Made by a program: the position numbers and the translations under genes. A stretch of 64,000 nt of DNA from NCBI GenBank assembly GCA_903835655.1, contig CAILNT010000004.1, positions 61,114-125,113 of the forward strand. Direction: 5' to 3'. Source of the stretch: an uncultured Pseudomonadota bacterium. Lineage in GTDB: Bacteria > Pseudomonadota > Gammaproteobacteria > Burkholderiales > Thiobacillaceae. Below, one piece after another: positions 1 to 10,392 of this stretch. Under the pieces are notes generated by a model. It did no database searches. It was given only the letters and a program-made list of their open reading frames with translations, and was not told the origin of the DNA. Each line of letters opens with the position of its first letter. Positions within the stretch are counted from its first letter, which is position 1.

Positions 1-1192
1 GCTTGCCATCCTTGCCATCCTTGCCCATGGCAATCTTGTTGTTGACCACCACGGCCACGGACAGGCGTTTGATCCGCCCCTGCGACTCCTTGACGTGGCG
101 TATGGTCTTGTCCAGTTCGAAATTGACGGTGTGTTCCTTGCGGCTGGAATTGCCGCCCTGCCCCGCAGCCGTCGCGTTCGGCCCTGCATTGGCGCCGGCC
201 GGTGCCGTCACCGGCGCGCTGACCGGCCCCGGAGGCTGGTTGGTCAACGCACCTGGAACGCCCTGCGCCTGGTTGCCGGCGTTGTTGATATCTTCCACCG
301 ACTGCTGGCTGCGGATCGATTGCGTATCCGCACCCGGATTCGGCTTGTAGGTTTCGCTGGTCGCCTCATCCTCGGAAAAATCCAGATCGGCGCGTACCTC
401 GGCCTTGACATTCCCGCTGCCGACGATGGGAAGCACGATGGCCTCGATCCGCTGCACATAATAGGATTCGATGTCCTTGGTGTAGGCCAGCTGACTGTCG
501 TTGAGGCCCAGCTGTGACTTGTTGTCGTTCTTGGCGGTGAGCAGATTGCCCGCCTGGTCCACCACGGTGATGCTGCCGGGCGAGAGTTCCGGCACGCTGC
601 TGGAAACCAGGTGCACGATGGACTGCACCTGTCCGGGTTCGAGCGCGCGGCCAGGATAGAGCTTCACCAACACCGAGGCGGAAGGCGACTGTTTGTCGCG
701 GATGAACACCGAGGGCTTGGGGATGGCCAGATGCACCCGCGCGGATTCCACCGGAGACAAGGACTGTACCGTGCGTGCCAGTTCGCCTTCGAGGCCGCGC
801 TGGAAGGCGAGTTGCTCCTGAAACTGGGTCATGCCCAGTTTGGCGTTGTCCATCAACTCAAAACCCACGGCCCCGCCCTTGGGAATGCCTTGCGCGGCCA
901 GCTTGAAGCGCAGATCGTAGACCTGGTCGGCCGGCACCATGAGGGTGCCGTTGGCCTCGGTCTTGTAGGGGACGTTCATTTGCTGCAGGGTGGTCGTCAC
1001 CGTGCCGGCATCGCGCTCGGCCAGATTGGAGAACAGCACCTTGTATTCGGTCGCGCTCCCCCAGAGGTAGACGCCAAAGAACAACGCGACGACCCCCGCC
1101 ACGACTGCCCCCAGGATCGCCTTCCTGGCGGCGGGAAGCTCATTGAAGCGGAGGAAGAGTGCGTTGAGCGAATCTTGGGGTTGCAGGGCCAT
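1..1192 (-). CDS. fliF: Flagellar M-ring protein FliF (N-terminal part, cut by window edge)
   Basis: FliF forms the MS-ring of the flagellar basal body in the inner membrane, the platform for the export apparatus and the rotor switch. The reverse strand opens at 1192 with an ATG and stays open to base 1, giving about 397 residues of a protein that is normally 530-580 long, so the C-terminal part lies outside the window. The start reads MALQPQDSLN, followed by a transmembrane segment at about residues 25-43 and the typical ring-building motif start (LFSNLAERDAG). It starts 17 bp after the fliE stop, the usual fliE-fliF order. The plus-strand ORFs over this region are antisense shadows. Confidence 0.95.
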   Translation of the reverse strand, partial: MALQPQDSLNALFLRFNELPAARKAILGAVVAGVVALFFGVYLWGSATEYKVLFSNLAERDAGTVTTTLQQMNVPYKTEANGTLMVPADQVYDLRFKLAAQGIPKGGAVGFELMDNAKLGMTQFQEQLAFQRGLEGELARTVQSLSPVESARVHLAIPKPSVFIRDKQSPSASVLVKLYPGRALEPGQVQSIVHLVSSSVPELSPGSITVVDQAGNLLTAKNDNKSQLGLNDSQLAYTKDIESYYVQRIEAIVLPIVGSGNVKAEVRADLDFSEDEATSETYKPNPGADTQSIRSQQSVEDINNAGNQAQGVPGALTNQPPGPVSAPVTAPAGANAGPNATAAGQGGNSSRKEHTVNFELDKTIRHVKESQGRIKRLSVAVVVNNKIAMGKDGKDGK

Positions 1193-1209
1193 CCGTCAAC
1201 CGTGTTCCA

Positions 1210-1524
1210 TCAGACCTGCATGTTCATGACTTCCTGGTACGCGCTCACCAGCTTGTTGCGCACCTGAACCATGGTCTGAAAGGACAGGCTGGCTTTCTGC
1301 AAGGAAAGCACGACGTCCTGGAGATTGACCGCGGAATTTCCGGTCTCGAACTGTTTACTCAGTTGGCGCGCATCCATCTGCGTGGTGTTGACCTCGTCCA
1401 CGGCGGACTTGAGCAGCGAGGCAAAATCCTGCGAGGGCGCGCCGACCGAACTGACGGGCGCACTGGCACCGGCCTGGGCCGCCACGGCACGTAACTGGTT
1501 CACCATCAGATCGATATCATTCAT
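1210..1524 (-). CDS. fliE: Flagellar hook-basal body protein FliE
   Basis: FliE is the small adaptor between the MS-ring and the proximal rod and is exported by the flagellar type III system. The product is 104 residues, normal for the family, and ends in the conserved C-terminal helix (SLQKASLSFQTMVQVRNKLVSAYQ region). A strong Shine-Dalgarno (GGAGGTGAGG on the minus strand) lies just upstream of the ATG. It is followed by fliF and preceded, after 113 bp, by the sigma-54 activator gene flrC. I looked for a -24/-12 element in that 113-bp gap and did not find a convincing one. Confidence 0.95.
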   Translation of the reverse strand: MNDIDLMVNQLRAVAAQAGASAPVSSVGAPSQDFASLLKSAVDEVNTTQMDARQLSKQFETGNSAVNLQDVVLSLQKASLSFQTMVQVRNKLVSAYQEVMNMQV

Positions 1525-1637
1525 CGCCTTGCCTTTTCCCTCACCTCCAGCCCCACCGACGAAGCCTTTTCTCTTCGGTATCCCGGGAGAAATGGGCGCT
1601 TCGAGAGCCGCTCACGCGATTTCCACCGCTGAGGCGA

Positions 1638-3075
<1,438 letters not shown>

Positions 3076-3083
<8 letters not shown>

Positions 3084-3936
3084 GTTCGCCCTGCACACCT
3101 TCGCCACCGGCAAAGGGCAGGTAGAGCGTGAAGCAGCTACCCTGGCCCTCGCGCGGCACCCATTCCACCCAGCCACCGTGCGCCTGGGCAACCTGGCGGA
3201 CGATGGCAAGCCCGAGACCGCTGCCCTCGCCGCGTGTACTGAAGAAGGGCTCGAAGAGTCGCTCACGGGCGGCTTCCGGGATGCCGGCCCCCGTGTCGCT
3301 GACCCGAAAGGCGGCGAAAGGGCTACCCAGGCCACCCACGCTCAAACCCACCTGGCCCCCTTCCGGCGTCGCCTGTAGGGCATTTTCCAGCAGGTTGATG
3401 AGGGCGCCGGCAATCGCCTGGCGGTCGCCGGTCAGAGTGAATTCGGCGGCATCCGGCGGGCGCAGTTCCAGATGCACACGGCGTTGCGCGGCGTGCGGCT
3501 CCAGGGTCTGCGCCAATTCCTCCAGCAGGGCGCGCAGGGGAAAGGCCACACGGGCGAGGCGCGCGCCCTTCACGAACAAGAGCATGTCCTGGATCAATCG
3601 CTCCAGATAGCGCAGCCGCGACAGGCTCTTCTCGGCGAAACGGATGCGATCCGTATCGCCGAGTTGCGGCCGCGCCAGGTGCCCGGTGTAGAGTAGCGCG
3701 GTGGCCAGCGGCGTGCGCAACTGGTGCGCCACCTGTGCTGCCATCTCACCTAGCGCCGAGAGGCGTTCGCGTCGCGCCAGCTCGCCGTTGGCCGCGGCCA
3801 GTTCACTGGTCAGCCGTGCCACTTGGCCTTGCAGTTCGAGATAGGCGCCGGCCAGCTTTTCCGAGGTCTCGCTGAACAAGGCGAAAGCCTGGCGCAGACC
3901 GGCGTCCCCCTCGCGTTCGAGATTCGCCTCACTCAT
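3076..3936 (-). CDS. flrB: Flagellar sensor histidine kinase (FlrB/FleS type)
   Basis: Cytoplasmic two-component kinase, the likely partner of the response regulator encoded next to it. The 286-residue protein has an N-terminal coiled-coil (about 25-60), the phospho-acceptor H-box AHQLRTPL with His71, an N-box (NLLENALQAT), and the G1 and G2 boxes (DTGAGIP, GSGLGLAI) of the ATP-binding domain. No transmembrane segment is seen, as in soluble FlrB proteins, and there is little room for a full PAS domain. It overlaps the preceding dsbC by 4 bp (ATGA) and flrC by 8 bp, so the three are translationally coupled. Confidence 0.9.
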
Positions 3937-4658
3937 GGGCGCGGTGTGGACTTCTCGGATGCCGTCAGCATCTCATCGAGGCGCGCGGACGGCAGGTAAC
4001 CGGGAACCCGCTTGCCATTGGCAAAAACCATGGCGGGCGTACCATCGATATGCAACTTCGCACCCAGCGCCAGGTTCTCGTCGATGGGCGTCTTGCAATC
4101 GCCCTTGCCCGAAGGCAGCCGGCCAGAATGGAAATAGTCGGCCCAGGCGGCGGCGCGATCCTTGCTGCACCAGATCAGCTTCGACTTGCGCGGCGCCTCG
4201 CCATGCATGGGCAGGGGATAAAGGAAGGTGTAGATCGTCACGTTGTCGACCTTGGTCAGCTCGCCTTCCAGCCTCTTGCAGTAAGGACAATCAAGGTCGG
4301 AAAACACCGCCAGGCGGCGCCGACCATCCCCCTTCACGGTCTTGATCGCCTGATCCAGAGGCAGGCTGTCGAATCTCACCTCGGTGAGCTTGTCCATGCG
4401 CTCCTGGGTGAGGTTGCGTTCCATCTTGATGTCGATCATTTCACCCATCACCAGGTAACGCCCCTTGTCGTCGGTGTAGACCACGCGCGGCCCCTCGCGG
4501 CTCTTCATCACCACTTCGAACATCCCCGGCAGCGCGGACTTGTTGATCTCGCTCACCTTGGCGCCGGTAAACGCGCCTTCGATGGACAGGCGGATGTCGG
4601 CATCATTCGCCAGGGCGGTGCCGGCAAAGAGGGCAAGGAATAGGGCGAATCGACGCAT
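3933..4658 (-). CDS. dsbC: Thiol:disulfide interchange protein DsbC
   Basis: Periplasmic disulfide isomerase that corrects wrongly paired cysteines in exported proteins. The 241-residue product has a signal peptide (about 1-17, ending TALA), the DsbC dimerisation domain, and a thioredoxin-like domain with the active site CPYC at 124-127. The open frame continues to 4694, but the ATG at 4658 gives the clean signal peptide and is preceded by GGAGC. It lies between the ubiquinone hydroxylase genes and the flagellar regulators and overlaps flrB by 4 bp. LptD, whose folding depends on disulfide formation and shuffling, is also encoded in this window. Confidence 0.93.
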   Translation of the reverse strand: MRRFALFLALFAGTALANDADIRLSIEGAFTGAKVSEINKSALPGMFEVVMKSREGPRVVYTDDKGRYLVMGEMIDIKMERNLTQERMDKLTEVRFDSLPLDQAIKTVKGDGRRRLAVFSDLDCPYCKRLEGELTKVDNVTIYTFLYPLPMHGEAPRKSKLIWCSKDRAAAWADYFHSGRLPSGKGDCKTPIDENLALGAKLHIDGTPAMVFANGKRVPGYLPSARLDEMLTASEKSTPRP

Positions 4659-4680
4659 GGAATAGCTCCTGAAGGATGGG

Positions 4681-5844
4681 TTACAGCACTGCATGGTGCA
4701 TGAGTGCCTGGGAGAGTGGGGGAAAATGATCCGCGAAATTCATGCCCTGGTTGCGCAGGACGCTTATCAGGCTTTCCTGGCGGCCGAAAAGTTTCCGCAG
4801 GGAACCGCTGACGAGCTGCATGGAGGCCACATCCTCGCGGCGGCGCGCGCCATACGCGGTCAATCGCCCGATCATGCCTGGGTCACCCGCGTTTTTCAGG
4901 ACTTCGGCGAGCAGGCGGCTATCGCGAAAACCCAGGTTCACGCCCTGACCGGCCAGGGGATGGACGGTGTGCGCCGCATCGCCCAACAGCACCAGGCCGG
5001 GGCGCACCCAGGCATCGGCGAGCCGGCGTTTCAGGGGAAACCCGACGGGCGGCGTGATGCAGCGCAACTCACCCAGCGCGTGCCCGCCGGCCCGTGCTAC
5101 CCGGTCCGCCAGTTCGAGGGGTGCGAGGGCTTGCAACAGGGCCGCGTGTTCCGGCGGGGTGGACCAGACCATCGAGATGCGATTCCCCGGCAGGGGCAGG
5201 TAAGCCAGGACCCCGTCCTCGCGGAACCACTGCCAGGCCACGCCGCGATGCGGCTTTTCGGTTTCGAAGTTGGCGACCACGCCGATGTGTTTGTAGTCTT
5301 CCAGGAGGAAGCCGATGCCGGCTTGCTGCCGCACCCAGGAATTGGCGCCATCGGCCGCCACCAGGAGACGCGAAGCCAGCGTGGAACCATCGGCCAGGCG
5401 CAGGACATGGCGACCGTCATCGCCCCAGGTGATCGCCTCGGCAGGCGCGGTAACGACGCGCAGATTGGGCGTGCCGGACAGCGACTGCCACAGCGAAGCT
5501 TGCAGGCGGCCATTTTCGGCGATCCACGCCAGTTCCGGCAGGCCTGCAGCCAGGGCGTCAAAATCCAGGTCGCCGCCCGCATCGCCATGGATACGCATGC
5601 GATACACCGCCTGAGCCCGCACCCGGTCGCTCCAGCCACCCAGGGACTTGATCCAGTCCACGTTGCCCGGGCTGTAGGCGTAGATGCGGGAATCCCACGC
5701 ATCGCCCCCCGTGAGTGGGGCCAGGAGTGAGGGGGGCTGCGGTTCCAGCAGGGTTACCGTATGCGGCCCGTGACGCAACGCGCAGGCGAGCGCGGCCCCG
5801 TTGAGGCCGCCGCCGACGATCACGACATCGCTTTCGATCACCAT
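4681..5844 (-). CDS. UbiF/UbiH-family FAD-dependent ubiquinone biosynthesis hydroxylase
   Basis: Flavin monooxygenase that hydroxylates the aromatic ring of a ubiquinone precursor. The 387-residue protein opens with the Rossmann FAD motif (VIVGGGLNGAALA) and carries the second FAD motif, GDAAHTVHPLAGQGVNLGFRD, typical of the UbiF/VisC branch. Two such genes sit side by side; this one overlaps ubiH by 7 bp. Which ring position it modifies (C5, C6 or C1) cannot be told from sequence alone, since the family varies in regiospecificity among proteobacteria, so no symbol is given. Confidence 0.88.
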   Translation of the reverse strand: MVIESDVVIVGGGLNGAALACALRHGPHTVTLLEPQPPSLLAPLTGGDAWDSRIYAYSPGNVDWIKSLGGWSDRVRAQAVYRMRIHGDAGGDLDFDALAAGLPELAWIAENGRLQASLWQSLSGTPNLRVVTAPAEAITWGDDGRHVLRLADGSTLASRLLVAADGANSWVRQQAGIGFLLEDYKHIGVVANFETEKPHRGVAWQWFREDGVLAYLPLPGNRISMVWSTPPEHAALLQALAPLELADRVARAGGHALGELRCITPPVGFPLKRRLADAWVRPGLVLLGDAAHTVHPLAGQGVNLGFRDSRLLAEVLKNAGDPGMIGRLTAYGARRREDVASMQLVSGSLRKLFGRQESLISVLRNQGMNFADHFPPLSQALMHHAVL

Positions 5845-7130
5845 GACTGAGCTCCGAACATCATCTTGCGGGCAAACAACTGTTTCAGCGGCGGCGCCAG
5901 ATCCAGCAACGCCAGCGCGGCGCCTCGCGCAGCCCCAAGCAGGAGGCGGTCATTGGAAAACGACTCCACCAGAATATCCGTCATCAGGCTGCCGCCCAGC
6001 ACATCGAAGTGTCGCTGCGCCGCGTACGCACGGCTCAAGGCGACCTCGCCCAGACGCTGGCGCGGCGCATCCAGGAGGGTCTGCGCCAACTGCCAGGCAT
6101 CGCGCACGCCCAGATTGAAGCCCTGCCCCGCCACCGGGTGCAGCACATGCGCGGCATTGCCGATGCGCAGGATGCGTGCCGAAGTCGACGCCGCCGCCAA
6201 GGCCAGTTTGAGCGGATACGCCGCACGCGGACCAGCCAGAGTAAAGCGCCCCTGGCGATCGCCGAACGCGGTTTGCAGCTGCGCCAGGAAGGCCGCATCG
6301 CTCAACCCCAGGCGCTCCTCCACTCTTTCCCTGGGCGTGGTCCAGACCAGGGCATATCTCCCCTCGCCCGCAAGCGGAAGCACCCGCGGCCTGTCTGGTG
6401 GATCGCCCAACCCTGGCCCCGCGGGTACCGAGTCGCTCTTGAGACGACCCGGCGAACGATCCGAGCGGGGTTGCATCGGCGGGGACGAGGGCAGGTCCAG
6501 CGGCAACAGCGCGATCGGCCCCTCGGGCGTGAAACGCTCATAGGCGCGGCGCGCGTGCGGGCGCTGCGTCGCAACAGTGCAGATCACCGCCGACTGACCG
6601 TAGTCCTTGTCCTGGCGCATGTGCGCTGGCAGGCTGCGCCCTCCCTCCGACAACACGACCAGGCGCGCGGTGAGCAAGCGTTCCGCGCCGTCGCGCTGGT
6701 AGCGCACCGCGCCATAGGCCGAGGTCGCCGCCACATCGCTCACGCGTGCCCCGGTCAGCACCTCGATCGACCCGCAGCCCAAGAGCCGGCCGGCCAGCGC
6801 CGCATAAAGCGCGCAGTATTCCGCGACATACCCCAGCGCCGGCACCCCGATTTCCCTTGAGGTCAGCACTGCCCGGCCGAGGCCACCACGCTGCGAGACA
6901 TGGATGCTCTCGATGGGCGTGGCGCTGGGGGCCAACGCCTCCCAGGCGGCCAAGCGCTCCAGGATCAAGCGGCAACCCTGCGACAACGCCAGCGCGCGCG
7001 GGTCCGGTGCTTCCAGCGTCTGTTTCGCCTCCAGCACGGCCAGCCTCAGCCCGGAGCCTTCCAGCGCCAGCGCCAGCGAAATCCCTACCGGGCCGCCACC
7101 GATGATGGCGATATCGACGTGATCGGTCAT
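5838..7130 (-). CDS. ubiH: 2-octaprenyl-6-methoxyphenol hydroxylase (UbiH type)
   Basis: FAD-dependent monooxygenase of ubiquinone biosynthesis, 430 residues from the ATG at 7130 (a longer open frame to 7250 lacks family similarity). It has the N-terminal FAD motif IIGGGPVGISLALAL and the UbiH-type second motif GNAAHVLHPVAGQGFNLGVRD. About 40 residues near 213-250, between ALLPLDL and GEGRYALVWT, look like an insertion: related proteins run almost directly from LLPL to RYALVW. This stretch contains the palindromic element at 6428-6470 in frame. The reading frame is intact on both sides, so the gene is probably functional. Confidence 0.9.
   Translation of the reverse strand: MTDHVDIAIIGGGPVGISLALALEGSGLRLAVLEAKQTLEAPDPRALALSQGCRLILERLAAWEALAPSATPIESIHVSQRGGLGRAVLTSREIGVPALGYVAEYCALYAALAGRLLGCGSIEVLTGARVSDVAATSAYGAVRYQRDGAERLLTARLVVLSEGGRSLPAHMRQDKDYGQSAVICTVATQRPHARRAYERFTPEGPIALLPLDLPSSPPMQPRSDRSPGRLKSDSVPAGPGLGDPPDRPRVLPLAGEGRYALVWTTPRERVEERLGLSDAAFLAQLQTAFGDRQGRFTLAGPRAAYPLKLALAAASTSARILRIGNAAHVLHPVAGQGFNLGVRDAWQLAQTLLDAPRQRLGEVALSRAYAAQRHFDVLGGSLMTDILVESFSNDRLLLGAARGAALALLDLAPPLKQLFARKMMFGAQSW
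6428..6470. repeat. Palindromic dispersed element, copy in ubiH
   Basis: It aligns without gaps over about 43 bp with the element at 3032-3075 (shared TCTTG, CCCGGCGAACGA and flanking GTCG). It is read in frame as part of an extra loop in UbiH. The inverted-repeat arms are less perfect than in the flrC copy. Confidence 0.7.
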
Positions 7131-7146
7131 GTTCTTCCTGAGGTGG

Positions 7147-7245
7147 TTAGCCGAATGACGTCGGCCATTCGCGGGCATCGTGGAGTACGCCCAGCATCTC
7201 GATGGCAATGGCCACAGACGCGGTAAGGGACGAGGTAAGGGGTTG
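7147..7245 (-). pseudogene. Remnant of a ParE/RelE-type toxin C-terminus
   Basis: Between pepP and ubiH the minus strand encodes PTPYLVPYRV in one frame and, after a +1 shift, AIAIEMLGVLHDAREWPTSFG followed by a stop at 7147. Joined, this resembles the conserved end of ParE/RelE toxins (PYxVPYRV...I.IL.V.HGxRxWP). There is no upstream toxin body and no antitoxin, so I read it as a decayed fragment. The match is from memory of the family pattern and covers only about 30 residues. Confidence 0.5.
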
Positions 7246-7278
7246 GCCATATTGCCCCGACTGCGGCAAGAAATACAC

Positions 7279-8583
7279 TCATGGATGCATCGCCGCTTCG
7301 ATCTCTGCCACCGACTTCGGCGCCGCCGCGGTCAACACGTGACAGCCGGCCTGCGTCACCAATACATCGTCCTCGATGCGGATACCGATGTTCCACAGAG
7401 CCTTGGGGACATTATCGGCGGGGCGGAGATACAGGCCGGGCTCGACGGTGAGGGTCATGCCCGGTTGCAGTTCGCGCCAGGCACCGGCCGCCTTGTAGTC
7501 GCCGACGTCGTGCACGTCGAGCCCGATCCAGTGGCTGGTCTTGTGCATGTACCAGGGCTTGTAGGCCCCCTGCTCGATCAGGCCATCGACCTCGCCCGTG
7601 AGCAGTTTCAGGTCGACCAGACCTTGGGTGAGGACGCGCAGGGCGGCGGCGTGCGGGGCGTTGAAGTCCAGGCCAGGGCGCACTGCGGCGATGGCGGCGA
7701 GTTGGGCGGCGAGGACGATCGCGTAGACCTCTTTTTGCGCCCCCGAGAAGTGGCCGTTGACCGGAAAGGTGCGGGTGATGTCGGCGGCATAGCCGTGGTA
7801 TTCGCCGGCGGCGTCGATCAAGACCAGGTCTCCCGCCTTGAGCGGTTGGTCATTGGCGACGTAATGCAGCACGCAGGCGTTGGCGCCGCCGGCGACGATG
7901 GGGGTGTAGGCCGGGGCCTGGCAGCCGCCCGCGCGCCAGACGCGCATCAACTCGGCTTCGAGTTCCCCCTCCCCCATACCGGGTTTGCACAGACGCATCG
8001 TGTCGCGATGCGCCTGTGCGGAGAGGTCGGCCGCGCGCTGCATGAGTTCGATTTCATGAGCGTCCTTGAACAGGCGCAGAGGATCGATCAGGGCGTGGGC
8101 ATCGCTGAGGTTCACCGGAGCGGTCACACCGGTACGCGCCTTGCCGCGCACGACGTTGATCCAGGCCATGATGCGGGCGTCCCAGGCAGGGACGGATGCG
8201 AAAGCGTAAGCGAGTCGCACCTGGTTCTCCAGGAGCTTGGGCAGGCGGCGGTCGAGTTCATCGTAGGGATAGGCGGCGTCGAAGCCGAACGCCGCCTTCG
8301 CCGCCTTCGGGCCGTAGCGGAACCCATCCCAGATTTCCCGCTCCTCATTTTTCTCGCGACAGAACAGAATCTGCCTGGGTCTCTTTCCCGCGATCAACAC
8401 CAGTACCGCCTCGGGTTCCGGAAAGGCCGTGAGGTAATAGAAGTGGCTGTCGAAGCGATACGGGTAGTGGGCGTCACGGTTGCGCCTGGCCTCCGGCGCG
8501 GTGGCCAGGATCAGCACGCCCTCCCCCAGGGTTTCCAGGAGATGGCTGCGACGGGCACGGTGAATGGCGATGTCGGGCGTCAT
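7279..8583 (-). CDS. pepP: Xaa-Pro aminopeptidase (M24B), PepP
   Basis: Cytoplasmic metallopeptidase that removes an N-terminal residue preceding proline. The 434-residue product has the AMP_N domain at the N-terminus and a pita-bread M24 catalytic domain. Dinuclear metal ligands are visible: Asp in VLIDAAGEYHGYAADITRTF, His in TSHWIGLDVHD, Glu in TVEPGLYL and Glu in GIRIEDDVLV. The ATG at 8583 (MTPDIAI) is the start that fits the family; the frame continues upstream only through a repeat-like stretch. It is 10 bp downstream of murU and precedes the ubi genes, an order common in proteobacteria. Confidence 0.93.
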   Translation of the reverse strand: MTPDIAIHRARRSHLLETLGEGVLILATAPEARRNRDAHYPYRFDSHFYYLTAFPEPEAVLVLIAGKRPRQILFCREKNEEREIWDGFRYGPKAAKAAFGFDAAYPYDELDRRLPKLLENQVRLAYAFASVPAWDARIMAWINVVRGKARTGVTAPVNLSDAHALIDPLRLFKDAHEIELMQRAADLSAQAHRDTMRLCKPGMGEGELEAELMRVWRAGGCQAPAYTPIVAGGANACVLHYVANDQPLKAGDLVLIDAAGEYHGYAADITRTFPVNGHFSGAQKEVYAIVLAAQLAAIAAVRPGLDFNAPHAAALRVLTQGLVDLKLLTGEVDGLIEQGAYKPWYMHKTSHWIGLDVHDVGDYKAAGAWRELQPGMTLTVEPGLYLRPADNVPKALWNIGIRIEDDVLVTQAGCHVLTAAAPKSVAEIEAAMHP

Positions 8584-8593
8584 GGCTGCACCC

Positions 8594-9346
8594 TCACCCC
8601 TGATCCTTCTCGCGGGCGAGAGATGAGAGATCCACGTCGAGTTGGCGGAGTCGTTCGGGCGTGCCCACATCCTCCCAGCGGCCGGCAAAATGCTCGCCGC
8701 TCACCTGGCCCTTTTGCATCGCCGCGCGCAGCAAGGGGGCGAGCCTGACCTTCGTCATGGGCGCCACCCCGGCGAACAACTCAGGACGATAACAGGCGAT
8801 GCCGGAGAAGGTGAGAAACGCGTGGTCAGTGACCCGCCCATCGACCAGAGAGAAGTCACCGTCCGGGTGGTGCGGGGGGTTATCCACCAGCACCAGGTGG
8901 GCGAGATGATCGGGATTGCCGGCCATGTCTTCCAGCACCGGCAGCAGGCGCGCGTAATCGAATTCGGCGTAGACATCGCCATTGCTCACCAGGAAGGGGA
9001 CCTCGCCCAGCAGACCCAAGGCGGTGGCGATGCCGCCAGCGGTTTCCAGCGGCTCGGGTTCGCGCGACCAGGCGATCTTCACACCCAGGCGGTCACCGTC
9101 GCCCAGGGCTGCTTCGAGCCGCGCCCCGAGGTGCGCATGGTTGATGACCAGATCGCAATAACCAGCGCGCTTCAGGCGTTCGATCTGCCATTGAATCAGC
9201 GGCTTGCCGCCGGCGACCAGCAGAGGTTTGGGCGTATGCTCGGTGAGCGGGCGCATGCGCCGGCCCAGGCCGGCGGCGAGTATCATGGCCTTGAAGGCGT
9301 GGGGGCCCGGTGGCAGGAGTTGAGGATCGAGTGTCGGGCGCGCCAT
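8594..9346 (-). CDS. murU: N-acetylmuramate alpha-1-phosphate uridylyltransferase MurU
   Basis: Nucleotidyltransferase that converts MurNAc-1-phosphate to UDP-MurNAc in the peptidoglycan recycling route that bypasses de novo synthesis. The 250-residue product has the signature [18 protein letters not shown] (about 26-43), [11 protein letters not shown] for the metal site and a C-terminal [11 protein letters not shown]. It begins 2 bp after amgK ends, the usual amgK-murU pairing. Other family members begin close to MILAAG (9286), so the first 20 residues may be an over-extension. The last few codons ([10 protein letters not shown]) are read from a small inverted repeat (CTCGCGGGCGAGAG). Confidence 0.9.
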   Translation of the reverse strand: MARPTLDPQLLPPGPHAFKAMILAAGLGRRMRPLTEHTPKPLLVAGGKPLIQWQIERLKRAGYCDLVINHAHLGARLEAALGDGDRLGVKIAWSREPEPLETAGGIATALGLLGEVPFLVSNGDVYAEFDYARLLPVLEDMAGNPDHLAHLVLVDNPPHHPDGDFSLVDGRVTDHAFLTFSGIACYRPELFAGVAPMTKVRLAPLLRAAMQKGQVSGEHFAGRWEDVGTPERLRQLDVDLSSLAREKDQG

Positions 9347-9348
9347 GG

Positions 9349-10362
9349 TCAAAAGGTGTAGCCGACGCTTGCGGCCTGGCCCTCGATGCGTTCGAGCAGG
9401 CGCAGGAAGTCGCCAAGGCCATTGTAACGAGCGCAGGCCTTCTTCAGATAGGCCAGCACCAGCGGCATGTCTTTCAGGTATCCATCCTTGCCGTCGCGGT
9501 GGCTTAGGCGGGCGAAGATGCCCAGAACCTTGATGTGGCGCTGCACCCCCATCCACTCGAAGTCGCGGTAGAAATCGCCGAAATCGTTCGGCAAGGGCAG
9601 TCCGGCACGGCGACCGGCCTCCCAATAACGTATCACCCAGTCGAGCACGCGCGCTTCTTCCCAGTAGAGGTATGCGTCCTTGTAGATGGAGGCGAGATCA
9701 TAGGTGATGGGGCCGTAGACCGCGTCCTGAAAATCGAGCACACCGGGATTGGGCTGAGTGACCATCAGGTTGCGTGAGTGCCAGTCGCGATGCACATAGA
9801 CCTTGGGCTGCGCGAGATTGTTGGCAAGGATCGAGGCGAAAGCGGTTTCCATCACGGCGCGCTGTTCCTCGCTCAGGTCGATGCGCAGATGCCGTGCCAA
9901 ATACCAGTCGGGAAACAGGCGCATCTCGCGCAACAACAAGTCGGCATCATAGTCGGGAAGCTCGCCCGGCCGACTGGCCAACTGGATCCGGATCAAGACC
10001 TGGTTGGCATCACGATAGAGACGATCGGCGCTGGTGCCGTCCAGCGCCAGCAGGTAGGTCGTATTGCCGAAGTCGGAGAGCAGGAGGAAGCCTTCCTCCT
10101 GGTTCTCCGCGAAGATTTCCGGGGTATTGGCGCCGGCCGCGCGAAACAGGCGCGCGACATGCAGGAATGGGCGGCAATCCTCATGGCTGGGCGGGGCATC
10201 CATCACCACGAAGCTGCCGGCTTCGGTCACCGCGCGAAAATAACGGCGAAAGCTGGCATCGGCGGATGCGGGGGCGAGAGACAGGAGGGGAGCGGGCAGG
10301 ACACTCCGAGTCCATGCGGTCAAACGTTCGAGGCGTTCCAAAGCTATAATCCGCGCGGTCAT
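9349..10362 (-). CDS. amgK: N-acetylmuramate/N-acetylglucosamine kinase AmgK
   Basis: Sugar kinase of the aminoglycoside phosphotransferase fold that phosphorylates the anomeric hydroxyl of MurNAc or GlcNAc recovered from the cell wall. The 337-residue protein has the catalytic loop [13 protein letters not shown] (His191, Asp193) and the metal-binding [10 protein letters not shown] (Asp210, Asp213). It is coupled to murU and divergent from lptD, an arrangement widespread in beta- and gammaproteobacteria. Only 30 bp separate its start from that of lptD, so the two promoters must overlap. Confidence 0.93.
   Translation of the reverse strand: MTARIIALERLERLTAWTRSVLPAPLLSLAPASADASFRRYFRAVTEAGSFVVMDAPPSHEDCRPFLHVARLFRAAGANTPEIFAENQEEGFLLLSDFGNTTYLLALDGTSADRLYRDANQVLIRIQLASRPGELPDYDADLLLREMRLFPDWYLARHLRIDLSEEQRAVMETAFASILANNLAQPKVYVHRDWHSRNLMVTQPNPGVLDFQDAVYGPITYDLASIYKDAYLYWEEARVLDWVIRYWEAGRRAGLPLPNDFGDFYRDFEWMGVQRHIKVLGIFARLSHRDGKDGYLKDMPLVLAYLKKACARYNGLGDFLRLLERIEGQAASVGYTF
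10345..10350 (+). promoter_or_regulatory. Probable -10 box of the lptD promoter
   Basis: A perfect TATAAT lies 43 bp before the lptD start, within the first codons of the divergent amgK. No good -35 hexamer stands at the right spacing, so the call rests on the -10 alone. Confidence 0.4.
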
Positions 10363-10392
10363 GTAAACGTCGAAATTCTAACACTCCCCCCG

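Noticed and set aside
611..1267. 218-residue plus-strand frame at the left edge
   Set aside because: Antisense to fliF, which is open to the window edge and has FliF features.
1525..1637. Sigma-54 promoter for fliE
   Set aside because: No GG-N10-GC element with acceptable flanks on the minus strand of the gap.
7127..7396. Intact small gene between pepP and ubiH
   Set aside because: Only the last third resembles a toxin end and it needs a frameshift; the rest is antisense or overlaps pepP.
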